From positions 372,001 to 436,000 of the forward strand of contig NZ_JZEF01000001.1 in the NCBI RefSeq assembly GCF_001013475.1: 64,000 bases of DNA, written 5' to 3'. Each line of letters opens with the position of its first letter. Within the stretch, counting starts at the first letter, position 1. This stretch comes from Xanthomonas arboricola pv. juglandis (GTDB taxonomy: Bacteria; Pseudomonadota; Gammaproteobacteria; Xanthomonadales; Xanthomonadaceae). The position numbers and the translations under genes were made by a program. Below are positions 35,099 through 42,751 of the stretch, piece by piece. The notes beneath the pieces were generated by a model that was not told the DNA's origin, did no database searches, and worked only from the letters and a program-made list of their open reading frames with translations.

Positions 35099-35812
35099 AT
35101 GTCGCATTCCGCATCCCGTCGAAAACTGCTGCAATGTGCCTGTTGTGCGCCGATCGCGGCCGCCGCCGCGTCACTGCCGTTCGCCGTCGGTGCGGCGCCG
35201 TCGAAAAAGACCGATCTCAATGCCGAGCAGGCATTGCAGGTGCTGCGTGACGGCAATGCCGCCTTCGTGGAGAACCGTCCCAAGAAGGTCATTTCCGACA
35301 GCAAGCGCCGTCTGGAACTGGCCCTGGGGCAGACCCCGTTCGTGATTCTGGTGTCGTGCTCGGATTCGCGCGTGCCGCCGGAACTGCTGTTTGGCCGTGG
35401 CCTAGGCGAGATGTTCATCGTCCGCAATGCCGGCAATACCGTCGACACCACGGCATTGGGCTCGATCGAATACGCGGTCAGCCAGCTCGGCGTGCCGCTG
35501 GTGGTAGTGATGGGCCACGAGAGCTGTGGCGCGGTCGCCGCGGCGGTGTCGGTGGTGGAAAAGAACGCATTCTTCCCGGGCGCGATCGGCGCGATGATCG
35601 AGCCGATCGTCCCGGCCGTGCTGACCGCCAAGAGCAAGGGCGGCGACGACCTGCTGGCGGCCTCGGTCAAGGCCAACGTCAAGCGCACCGTCGACCGCCT
35701 GCGTGGCGCGTCCGAACCGGCGCTGCTCGAACCGCTGCGCGCAGGCAATGTTCGCGTGGTCGGTGCGTACTACACCTTGAAAGATGGCAAGGTCGATTTC
35801 TTCGACGTCTGA
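35099..35812 (+). CDS. beta-class carbonic anhydrase with Tat-type signal
   Basis: Zinc enzyme interconverting CO2 and bicarbonate. In 237 residues the zinc ligands are Cys87 (SCSDSRVPP), His140 and Cys143 (MGHESCGAV), with the Asp89-Arg91 dyad. The N-terminus SASRRKLLQCACCAPIAAAA resembles a twin-arginine signal, which would export the folded enzyme to the periplasm. The start at 35099 gives this signal intact; the upstream in-frame start at 35039 lies over the direct repeat. A strong terminator follows. Confidence 0.93.
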   Translation: MSHSASRRKLLQCACCAPIAAAAASLPFAVGAAPSKKTDLNAEQALQVLRDGNAAFVENRPKKVISDSKRRLELALGQTPFVILVSCSDSRVPPELLFGRGLGEMFIVRNAGNTVDTTALGSIEYAVSQLGVPLVVVMGHESCGAVAAAVSVVEKNAFFPGAIGAMIEPIVPAVLTAKSKGGDDLLAASVKANVKRTVDRLRGASEPALLEPLRAGNVRVVGAYYTLKDGKVDFFDV

Positions 35813-35835
35813 TCGCTGCCAAAGCCGTTTCATGA

Positions 35836-35872
35836 AGACAGCGCAGGATGATCTCCTGCGCTGTCTTTTTTT
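35836..35872 (+). terminator. strong intrinsic terminator after carbonic anhydrase
   Basis: AGACAGCGCAGGA and TCCTGCGCTGTCT form a perfect 13-bp stem around a 5-nt loop (tgatc), followed by a run of T. Confidence 0.95.
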
Positions 35873-36069
35873 ATATGAGCGGAGGGTGCGGAGCAGCCTA
35901 GCTGTCAGCGCTGCAGAACTTGGAGCGGCTATCAAACTGCTGCGCTCATCGCCAAGTAGGCGTGGGCCGTGTCCGGAACCTGCGTGCCACGCATGCACTG
36001 CGGTTCCTGCGCGCCCAGCTGATGACTGCCTGCCACGTCTACCACTCCAGGCCTGCAATCCCGGACACA

Positions 36070-36100
36070 AAAAAGCCGGCATGCGCGCATGCCGGCTTTT
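36070..36100 (-). terminator. intrinsic terminator after pldA
   Basis: AAAAAGCCGGCATGC-GC-GCATGCCGGCTTTT is a symmetric stem with A and T runs, 41 bp beyond the pldA stop codon. Confidence 0.85.
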
Positions 36101-36140
36101 CAATGGTCTCGACGTTGCTCAGCGCAGCGGTGCGATGTGC

Positions 36141-37274
36141 TTAGAACCACTCCAGCAACGACACGCCCAGGCCAATGTAGGTGGCCTTGTGGTTGTAGTC
36201 GATCAGGCTTTCGCCGTAGCCGTCGAACACCTGCACGTGGCCGCGCAGCAGGTTGGTGATCGGGAAGCCGTAATCCAGCTGCACCGAGCCATGCGAGCGG
36301 TCGCCGCCGCGCAGCGAATGCCGCGCAATCAACGCCACTTCATGCCCGTCCTTGTTGTAGACCAGGGTGGCGTCGCCACGGCCCATGTAATCCTCGATAT
36401 CGGGATTATTGTCGTCGGCGCGGTCTTCCTTGATACGGAACCACGGCCGCAGCGTCAGTGCCCAGTTCTCGCGATCCAGCCCGATGTTGAGGATGACCCG
36501 GTTCCAGGAGCGCGACAGCGGATCTTCGCGGCCGTTGGACATGTGGTTGATGCTGATGCCGCTCATGCGGCCCTTCCAGCCGAACAGGCTGTAGTTGTTG
36601 CGGAACACCAGCATCGCTTCCGGCTCGTAATTGGTTTCGCGGAACGGGCGCGAGGCATCGGTGTTGTAGGCCTGCCAGCGCGAGCTCTGGGTGTAGCCCA
36701 TCCAGATGTCGCCGTTGTCGCCGAACAGATCCTCGACCACCTTGGTCTTGAAGCTGAGCTGGAACTTCAGTTCGGTGCTGTCCAGTTGCTGCGGGGTGGA
36801 CACCGAGTTGGCCGGGTTCGGCGACTGCGGGGTGCGGTTGGAGTCGCTGGTCCAGAACGCCGGCAGCAGGTAGACCGGCTTGTAGCCGCGCAACTGGAAG
36901 GTGCCCAGCTTGGAATCCTTGGCCAGCTCCCAGCGGCGGTCCAGCAACGAACCGCGGCCGGCATTGGCGACCGCCTCGGCCTTGGGCTGGTCCTGGCCAT
37001 CGGCACGGAAGAAATCGCCGACGCGGCTGATGGCACGTTCGTCCTGCGGCTTGGACTCTTTCTGCTTGGCGATCTGCGCGGCGGCATCGGCCTCGGCGGT
37101 CAGCTGCGGGGTATAGCCCAGCGCCTGGTCGTAGCAGGCAAGCCGTGCCGCATCCGAGGTGACGGAAGTGCAGGCCTGCGGCGAGGCGGGGGTAGGGGCG
37201 ATTTCCTGTGCGTGCGCCAGCGGCGCGGCGGCCAGGGCAATCAGCATCAAGGGACGGGTGCGGTGCTTGGACAT
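36141..37274 (-). CDS. pldA: outer-membrane phospholipase A1
   Basis: Calcium-dependent lipase in the outer membrane that clears phospholipid from the outer leaflet. The catalytic pair is visible at His244 and Ser246 in SINHMSNGREDPLSRSWNR, with the Asn in SWNR. The beta-barrel ends in ..LLEWF, a C-terminal Phe typical of outer-membrane proteins. It has 377 residues against about 289 in E. coli; the extra 90 or so lie after the signal peptide and include a CYDQALGY motif and a charged Lys/Gln/Glu stretch. The start is the ATG at 37274. Confidence 0.92.
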   Translation of the reverse strand: MSKHRTRPLMLIALAAAPLAHAQEIAPTPASPQACTSVTSDAARLACYDQALGYTPQLTAEADAAAQIAKQKESKPQDERAISRVGDFFRADGQDQPKAEAVANAGRGSLLDRRWELAKDSKLGTFQLRGYKPVYLLPAFWTSDSNRTPQSPNPANSVSTPQQLDSTELKFQLSFKTKVVEDLFGDNGDIWMGYTQSSRWQAYNTDASRPFRETNYEPEAMLVFRNNYSLFGWKGRMSGISINHMSNGREDPLSRSWNRVILNIGLDRENWALTLRPWFRIKEDRADDNNPDIEDYMGRGDATLVYNKDGHEVALIARHSLRGGDRSHGSVQLDYGFPITNLLRGHVQVFDGYGESLIDYNHKATYIGLGVSLLEWF

Positions 37275-37480
37275 GGTCAGTCTGGCCGAATGAAGGCGCC
37301 AGGCAGGCGCGTCAGATGCGAAGCTTAACGGTCGCGCCTGCATACGCGGTGTGTACACGGTGGCATAACATCCGGGCGACGCCTGCAATCGATAGCTGGC
37401 CGCGATCGCGTGGGTGCCTGCGTCGTCAGTGTCCGGGCGATCAGCCGACCCAATCAGCGTCTGTGAACGCTGGAAATCCG

Positions 37481-37966
37481 CTAGAAAAACCAGGCAATGG
37501 CGAACACGCCCAGCATGCACAGGCCCAGTGCCAGCTTGGTCGCGGTGCCGAACACGATGCCCAGCCAGGTGCCAAAGCCGACCTTGGTGGCCTGGTCGGA
37601 TTTGCGGGTCTGCCAGTATTCGCCGAGCCACGCGCCGGCGAACGGGCCGACGAACAAGCCGATCGGCATGAAGAAGATGCCGACGACCGAGCCGATCACC
37701 GAGCCCCACAGTGCCGCCTTGCTGGCACCGACCCGCTGGGCGCCATACACGGTGGCGAGGAAGTCGATCGCAAACGACAACGCCGTCATCAGGCCCAGAA
37801 TCACCAGCGCCGCCCAACCGACACGGGCAAAGCCATCGGCCCAGGCGGCCACCAGCAGTCCCGCGAACACCAGTGGCAGGCCTGGTAGCGCCGGCAGGAC
37901 GACCCCGGCAAGGCCGATCAGGACCAACACGCCAGCCAGGATGTAGTAGACGACGGTGATGTCCAT
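37481..37966 (-). CDS. DUF456 membrane protein
   Basis: A 161-residue protein made almost entirely of hydrophobic helices with Gly-rich repeats (GLAGVVLPALPGLPLVFAGLL; GSVVGIFFMPIGLFVGPFAGAWLGE), the pattern of DUF456. Function unknown. It is followed by a 206-bp gap before pldA and is divergent from the cold-shock gene. Confidence 0.85.
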   Translation of the reverse strand: MDITVVYYILAGVLVLIGLAGVVLPALPGLPLVFAGLLVAAWADGFARVGWAALVILGLMTALSFAIDFLATVYGAQRVGASKAALWGSVIGSVVGIFFMPIGLFVGPFAGAWLGEYWQTRKSDQATKVGFGTWLGIVFGTATKLALGLCMLGVFAIAWFF

Positions 37967-38017
37967 GATGTTTAAAAATGTCCTGTTTCAGGCTTGACAA
38001 AATTGCGCAAGAGGTGC

Positions 38018-38046
38018 TTGAAAATTCGTTTGGTGCGGGTTAAGTT
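38018..38046 (+). promoter_or_regulatory. candidate promoter and long leader of the cold-shock gene
   Basis: TTGAAA (38018-38023), a 17-bp spacer, then TAAGTT (38041-38046). A second -35-like TTGACA is at 37994. Either leaves a leader of about 140 nt before the start codon, as in cspA-type mRNAs whose leader folds according to temperature. Confidence 0.45.
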
Positions 38047-38193
38047 GCCAGCGCTGCTGTTTGCAACGGTCACCGTGAATCGTGGCCTGATGCGGTAGAT
38101 CGTTCGATCCGCTACATCCTTGTACCTCGCTTCCTCCTTGCAATCACAGCCACCACCGTCAGTCCATCACAGTGTCGTAGGGAGTCAGTCGAG

Positions 38194-38409
38194 ATGTCCA
38201 ATATCGAACGCGAGAATGGTGTCGTGAAGTGGTTCAACGATGCCAAGGGTTTTGGCTTCATCAGTCGCGAAAACGGCGAGGACGTCTTCGTCCACTTCCG
38301 TGCGATCCAGATCCAGGGCTTCAAGAGTCTCAAGGAAGGCCAGAAGGTCAGCTTCACCGTGGTGCAGGGACAGAAGGGCCTGCAGGCCGATGCTGTGCAG
38401 GTGGTCTGA
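38194..38409 (+). CDS. cold-shock protein (CspA family)
   Basis: RNA chaperone of 71 residues with one cold-shock domain. RNP1 is [11 protein letters not shown] and RNP2 is VFVHFRAIQ. Length and motifs are those of single-domain Csp proteins. Expressed from a long leader and closed by a hairpin. Confidence 0.96.
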   Translation: MSNIERENGVVKWFNDAKGFGFISRENGEDVFVHFRAIQIQGFKSLKEGQKVSFTVVQGQKGLQADAVQVV

Positions 38410-38444
38410 GCGCGGCGCAACACGCCAGGCCATCGCGCAGACAG

Positions 38445-38472
38445 CAGAAAGGCCCGTCGCCGGGCCTTTCTG
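38445..38472 (+). terminator. hairpin terminator after the cold-shock gene
   Basis: CAGAAAGGCCCG-TCGC-CGGGCCTTTCTG, a perfect 12-bp stem 36 bp after the stop codon. The T-run is inside the stem, as in many Xanthomonas terminators. Confidence 0.75.
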
Positions 38473-38631
38473 TCATTCGCCAACACTGGCGAATCGAACG
38501 TAGCGAGCAGTGGTCAGGCGGGCACGAAGAGATCGAAGTACACGTGGATGCATGTCGATTCCGGGCGCCGACTGCGCCGGCCTGACGGTGAGCGCAGTGG
38601 TTTTCCTGGCCGCTACTGGTAAGCGCGCCGA

Positions 38632-39123
38632 TCAGCGCAGCACGACCTTGCCGTTGACCACGCGCACATAGGCGTTTTCGCGCACGCCAGCCAGGTCGCG
38701 CTGGTTCACCACGATGACGCGGCCGTCGTCCATGCGCACCTGCACATCGAAGCTGTCGCTGGTGACGTTGTTCTGGATCGCATTGCCCGCCAACGCGCCA
38801 GCGGCGGCACCGGCCACGGCCGAGACGTTCTTGTTGCCCTTGCTGCCACCGGTCTCCTTGGAGATCTGGCGACCGGCCACTGCGCCGACGATGCCGCCGA
38901 GCACCGCACCGGTGCCGGTGGGAGCGCTGCGGGTCGGGCCCACTTCATCGATGCGGGTCACGATGCCGCAATCCACGCAGCGTGCCTGCGGCTGCGAATA
39001 GCCCTGATCGTAGCCGCGGTCGCCGCGGTCGCCGCGGTAGCTGCCGTACTGGGGCTGGGAGGTGGCGCAGCCAACCAGCGTTGCGGTTGCAGCCAGGCCA
39101 ATGACGAGCAGTCGGGTCTTCAT
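38632..39123 (-). CDS. glycine-zipper outer-membrane lipoprotein (SlyB/Pcp-like)
   Basis: A 163-residue lipoprotein with lipobox ATLVGC, a Gly/Arg/Asp-rich linker (GSYRGDRGDRGYDQGYSQ), the family motif CVDCGIVTRIDEV, and a glycine zipper (GTGAVLGGIVGAVAGRQIS ... AVAGAAAGALAGNAIQNN). Similar proteins stabilise the envelope. The ATG at 39123 has GGAGA 6 nt upstream. A larger paralogue with the same zipper lies at 41790. Confidence 0.9.
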   Translation of the reverse strand: MKTRLLVIGLAATATLVGCATSQPQYGSYRGDRGDRGYDQGYSQPQARCVDCGIVTRIDEVGPTRSAPTGTGAVLGGIVGAVAGRQISKETGGSKGNKNVSAVAGAAAGALAGNAIQNNVTSDSFDVQVRMDDGRVIVVNQRDLAGVRENAYVRVVNGKVVLR

Positions 39124-39289
39124 GAGGTCTCTCCGGGGTGGTTCGAAAAAGCGGTCAGGGCCGCGGCGACGTCATCCTGTGTTGGTCAGGGTGAACGGTC
39201 TGCCAACTGGATCACTCCAGGCTTAACGAAACCCGAGCGTGCTGTTCACAACCGCTGCCATGCGCGTCGATGCGGAGGTGCGATGGCGG

Positions 39290-39721
39290 TCAGCGGAAGT
39301 CGCGATGACAGGCCTCGCAGGCGTCATTGATCTGTGGCCTGACTGCGGCAAGCGCGGCGCAATCGGCTGGCGGCGTGCGCTGTGCCTGGTCCAGGACGGT
39401 GCGCAGGGCGCTGGCATGCTCGCCGAAGCGGCGGTCCTCGCCGATGTCCGGAAAGGCCGGCTCCAGTTCGTCGGCAAGCAGGCGCAACGATTGCAGTCGC
39501 GCTCGCTGCCTTGTGAGATTGCAGCCGCCACCGGCACCGGGTTGCAGGGCGCGCAGCTGGTAAGCCATCACCTGCATCAGGCTGTCCGGCACCGGGTTGC
39601 GTCTGGCCTGCAGCACGCGCGCCACCATCACCGTGCACACCAGCCCGATCAGGATGCCCAGCACCAGCAGGAAGGCATAGCGGGACGCGCGCGATTGTTC
39701 GGTGGGCGGGGCGGGCATGGA
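39290..39721 (-). CDS. membrane-anchored small haem-c protein (cytochrome c'-like)
   Basis: A 143-residue protein with one N-terminal membrane helix (YAFLLVLGILIGLVCTVMVARV) and a C-terminal haem-binding motif, CEACHRDFR, at the very end. The order (helical body, then CxxCH at the C-terminus) is that of class II cytochromes c such as c' and c-556. Electron partner or role unknown. The start at 39721 has GGAG 8 nt upstream; in-frame ATGs at 39745-39802 overlap the divergent tcdA start region. Confidence 0.7.
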   Translation of the reverse strand, partial: SMPAPPTEQSRASRYAFLLVLGILIGLVCTVMVARVLQARRNPVPDSLMQVMAYQLRALQPGAGGGCNLTRQRARLQSLRLLADELEPAFPDIGEDRRFGEHASALRTVLDQAQRTPPADCAALAAVRPQINDACEACHRDFR

Positions 39722-39792
39722 CGGAACTCCGGTGGACGCGGACATCAGCATGTCGATGGGCGCGCGCTGAGCGGCGCGCGTAAAATAGGCCG

Positions 39793-40623
39793 ATGAAAGC
39801 ACAATGGCGTGAACGCTTTGCCGGTATCGACCGGCTGTACGGAGTCGGCACGGTGGAGCGGCTGGCCGCCTGCCGCGTGGCGGTGGTGGGGATGGGCGGC
39901 GTGGGCTCGTGGGTGGTCGAGGCGCTGGCGCGTACCGGCGTCGGCCATATCCGCCTGATCGACGCCGACGACCTGTGCGTGTCCAACACCAACCGGCAAC
40001 TGCCGGCGCTGGCTGGGCAGTACGGACGCAACAAGGCGCGCGCGATGGCCGAACGCTGCGTGGCGATCAACCCGGAAATCGAAGCCGATGCGGTGGAGTC
40101 GTTTCTCACCGCCGGCAATATCGAACAGCTGCTCGGCGATGCGTTCGATCTGGTGATCGATGCCTGCGACAGCTTCCGGGTGAAGGTGGAAACCATCGCC
40201 TGGTGTCGCCGACGCAAGTTGCCCTTGCTGACGGTGGGCGCCGCTGGCGGGCGCACCGATCCCACCCTGGTGCGGGTACGCGATGTCTCGCGCACCGAAC
40301 ACGACGCGATGCTGGCGCTGATCCGCAAGAAGCTGCGCAGCGAGTTCAACTTCCCCAAGAATCCGCAGCGCTATTTCGGCGTGCCGGCGGTGTACTCGCT
40401 GGAGAACGTCAAATATCCGCAGGCCGATGGCAGCGTCTGCGGCATCCGCCCGCAACTGGATGCCGACGCCACGCTCAAGCTGGATTGCGGGGCAGGGCTG
40501 GGCGCAGCCACGCATATCACCGGCACCTTTGCGTTTGTCGCGGTGGGCAAGGCGCTGGAGATGTTGCTCAAGCCGAAGGTGGCTGCTGCCAAGCCTGTTG
40601 CCGAGGCTGCCTCGGCGGGGTGA
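39793..40623 (+). CDS. tcdA: tRNA threonylcarbamoyladenosine dehydratase
   Basis: E1-like ATP enzyme that closes the cyclic form of t6A37 in ANN-decoding tRNAs. The 276-residue protein has the nucleotide loop VVGMGGVGSWVVEALARTG, DADDLCVSNTNRQ, and VIDACDS, as in TcdA (YgdL/CsdL). The C-terminus is Ala-rich and variable. No partner csd genes are present nearby. Confidence 0.94.
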   Translation: MKAQWRERFAGIDRLYGVGTVERLAACRVAVVGMGGVGSWVVEALARTGVGHIRLIDADDLCVSNTNRQLPALAGQYGRNKARAMAERCVAINPEIEADAVESFLTAGNIEQLLGDAFDLVIDACDSFRVKVETIAWCRRRKLPLLTVGAAGGRTDPTLVRVRDVSRTEHDAMLALIRKKLRSEFNFPKNPQRYFGVPAVYSLENVKYPQADGSVCGIRPQLDADATLKLDCGAGLGAATHITGTFAFVAVGKALEMLLKPKVAAAKPVAEAASAG

Positions 40624-40661
40624 GTGCGCGTTGCCGTGTCATGCGGCAACGGGCAGTGCGC

Positions 40662-41429
40662 TCAGCCCGGCAACCCGAACAACCGCCGCGCGTTGGCGGT
40701 GGTCTGCGCGGCGATGTGCTCTGCCGCCTCGCCGCGCAGCTGTGCGATGCAGTCCAGCACCGTGCGCAGGTAGGCCGGCTCGTTGCGTTGGCCGCGGATG
40801 CTGGCGTCGGGCTGATCCGGCGCATCGGTTTCCAGCAGCAGCCAGTCCAGCGGCATCGTTGCAGCCAGGCCGCGCAGGCGATTGGCACGCGGGTAGGTCA
40901 CCGGGCCGCCCAGGCCGATCATGAAATCCAGCTTCCACAATTGCTGCGCCTGTTCGGGGCTGCCGGCAAAGCTGTGCACCACACCGCGTAGGCCGCCCAC
41001 GGCCTTGATGCGGGCGATGACCTCTTCGGTGGCGCGCCGCGCATGCACGATCAGCGGCAGCTCGAAGCGCTTGGCCAGCTGCAGTTGTCCGTCGAAATAA
41101 TCGCGCTGCGTCTGCGCGTCCAGCCCGTCCAGATAGAAGTCCAGCCCGCACTCGCCGATGGCGCAGGGCCGCTCGCGCTCGATCCACTCGGCCAGCAGCT
41201 CCAGATGCTCGGGGCGGTGCTGATCGAGAAAGATCGGGTGCAGCCCGTAGGCGGGGTGCAACCCGGGGGCCTGAGTGCAGACGGAGCGCAGCGCCGGCCA
41301 GCTGGCGGCGGTGATCGCCGGGATCACCTGCTGCACGACACCGGCCGCCTGCGCGCGCGCGATCACCGCGGCGCGGTCGTGGTCGAACTCGCCGGCATCC
41401 AGATGGCAGTGGCTATCGACCAGCTGCAT
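40662..41429 (-). CDS. TatD-family metal-dependent hydrolase
   Basis: A 255-residue amidohydrolase-fold enzyme, probably a DNase of the TatD/YcfH group. Metal ligands are in VDSHCHLD (start), GECGLDFY, IVHARRA, VVHSFAGS and LLETDAPD. The start ATG at 41429 shares one base with the stop of the upstream small gene (TGATG), so translation is coupled. Convergent with tcdA. Confidence 0.93.
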   Translation of the reverse strand: MQLVDSHCHLDAGEFDHDRAAVIARAQAAGVVQQVIPAITAASWPALRSVCTQAPGLHPAYGLHPIFLDQHRPEHLELLAEWIERERPCAIGECGLDFYLDGLDAQTQRDYFDGQLQLAKRFELPLIVHARRATEEVIARIKAVGGLRGVVHSFAGSPEQAQQLWKLDFMIGLGGPVTYPRANRLRGLAATMPLDWLLLETDAPDQPDASIRGQRNEPAYLRTVLDCIAQLRGEAAEHIAAQTTANARRLFGLPG

Positions 41430-41644
41430 CAATCGCGGCGCACCGGCGCGGGCAGCGGTGCCTTGCGCGTCTTCCAGTTGGCCAGCAACAACGTGGTCAG
41501 GCCGAACAGCAGCTCGTCCAGGAACGGGATCGGATCGGGCATCACCAGGTCGACCAGAAACAGCGCCGCCGCCAGCTTGAACAAGGTGGGATAGCGCAGG
41601 GTGCTGGCCCACTCCAGGGCGCGCGAGGTGACGGGATTGCGCAT
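41429..41644 (-). CDS. small membrane protein (DUF6116-like)
   Basis: A 71-residue protein with two hydrophobic stretches (LFKLAAALFLVDLVM; FLDELLFGLTTLLLANWK) and a basic tail. It resembles the DUF6116 family of Xanthomonadaceae as I recall it. Its stop overlaps the tatD start, so the two form an operon. Function unknown. Confidence 0.75.
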   Translation of the reverse strand: MRNPVTSRALEWASTLRYPTLFKLAAALFLVDLVMPDPIPFLDELLFGLTTLLLANWKTRKAPLPAPVRRD

Positions 41645-41789
41645 GCGAATGCTCCGGCTGTTAGAAGTGCATGAAATAACCGCTAGCTGAACTTAACTGC
41701 GGCGTTCATGAGCGAGGGCGTTTTTGTTCAGGGTTCGCGTGCTGGAATCACGCCGTCAACAACGCGGCGTGTCCGCACGGAGCTGGATC

Positions 41790-42581
41790 ATGAAGAGCAA
41801 TACGACAACTATACTGGTCGCTGCTGGTGCGTTGCTGGTTGGAGGCGTGGCCACGGCCGCCTTCATGAACAATCGCCCGTCGTCCGGCGATTTCGTCGCC
41901 AACGGCGAGCCGGCACCGCGTGGTCTGGAATACGCCGACGTGGTCAAGGTTGCACCCATCACCGAGCGCGAGCCGCAGTATGCGCAGGTCGTCAACAGCG
42001 CCGCCATCCGCGAAACCACCACCAGCTCCTCGCCGCGCGAAGTCTGCCGCGACGTGGTGGTGCAGGAACGTCTGCCCGAGCGCGATGGCAATGTCGGCGG
42101 CACCGTCGCCGGTGCGGTGATCGGCGGTCTGCTCGGCAACCAGGTCGGCGGCGGCAACGGCCGCAAGCTGGCCACGGTGGCCGGTGCGGTCGGTGGCGGC
42201 ATGGTCGGTAACCGTGTAGACCGCAATCATGTCGGCGGCCGCGTGGTGGACCGCACCGAGCGCCAGTGCCATACCGAAAATGCCAATTCGCAGTCCTCGC
42301 GCGTGGTCGGCTACGACGTGACCTACCGCAATGCCGACGGCACCACCGGCACCATGCGCATGGACAGCAAGCCGGGCGAGCGCATCTCGCTGGGTGATGC
42401 CGACAACGTGGTGGCCTACGACGTGACCTACCGCTACGACGGTTTCGAGAAGACCGTGCGCATGAACGACAAGCCGGCCAGCGATCGCCTGCCGGTGGTC
42501 GACGGTCAGCTGGTGACCCAGACCGCTTCGACCGCTGGTGACAGGGGCGTTCGTGTGGATGCGGGCAGCACGCGTCAGTAA
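41790..42581 (+). CDS. glycine-zipper 2TM envelope protein
   Basis: A 263-residue protein. An N-terminal helix (ILVAAGALLVGGVATAAFM) anchors or exports it. A glycine zipper follows (GTVAGAVIGGLLGNQVGGG ... VAGAVGGGMVGNRV). The rest has two similar blocks, VVGYDVTYRNADGTTGTMRM and VVAYDVTYRYDGFEKTVRM, each followed by a DKP/SKPG motif: an internal duplication. GGAG lies 7 nt before the ATG. It is a longer relative of the lipoprotein at 38632. Role probably envelope-related. Confidence 0.85.
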   Translation: MKSNTTTILVAAGALLVGGVATAAFMNNRPSSGDFVANGEPAPRGLEYADVVKVAPITEREPQYAQVVNSAAIRETTTSSSPREVCRDVVVQERLPERDGNVGGTVAGAVIGGLLGNQVGGGNGRKLATVAGAVGGGMVGNRVDRNHVGGRVVDRTERQCHTENANSQSSRVVGYDVTYRNADGTTGTMRMDSKPGERISLGDADNVVAYDVTYRYDGFEKTVRMNDKPASDRLPVVDGQLVTQTASTAGDRGVRVDAGSTRQ

Positions 42582-42625
42582 ACCGCTGGCAGCGATCCGC
42601 CCAGGATCGCTGGTTGGCAAGAAAG

Positions 42626-42652
42626 GAGCCGGCATTGCCGGCTCTTTTCGTT
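42626..42652 (+). terminator. intrinsic terminator
   Basis: GAGCCGGC-att-GCCGGCTC followed by TTTTCGTTTT, 45 bp after the glycine-zipper gene. Confidence 0.85.
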
Positions 42653-42751
42653 TTCGGGCGCTGGCGACGACGTCTGTGCGCTGAACAGTCGCCGCCATGT
42701 TCGGCCGGCAACTGGCTGATAATCGCCACTTCTCCTGCAGCGGAAGCCGAC

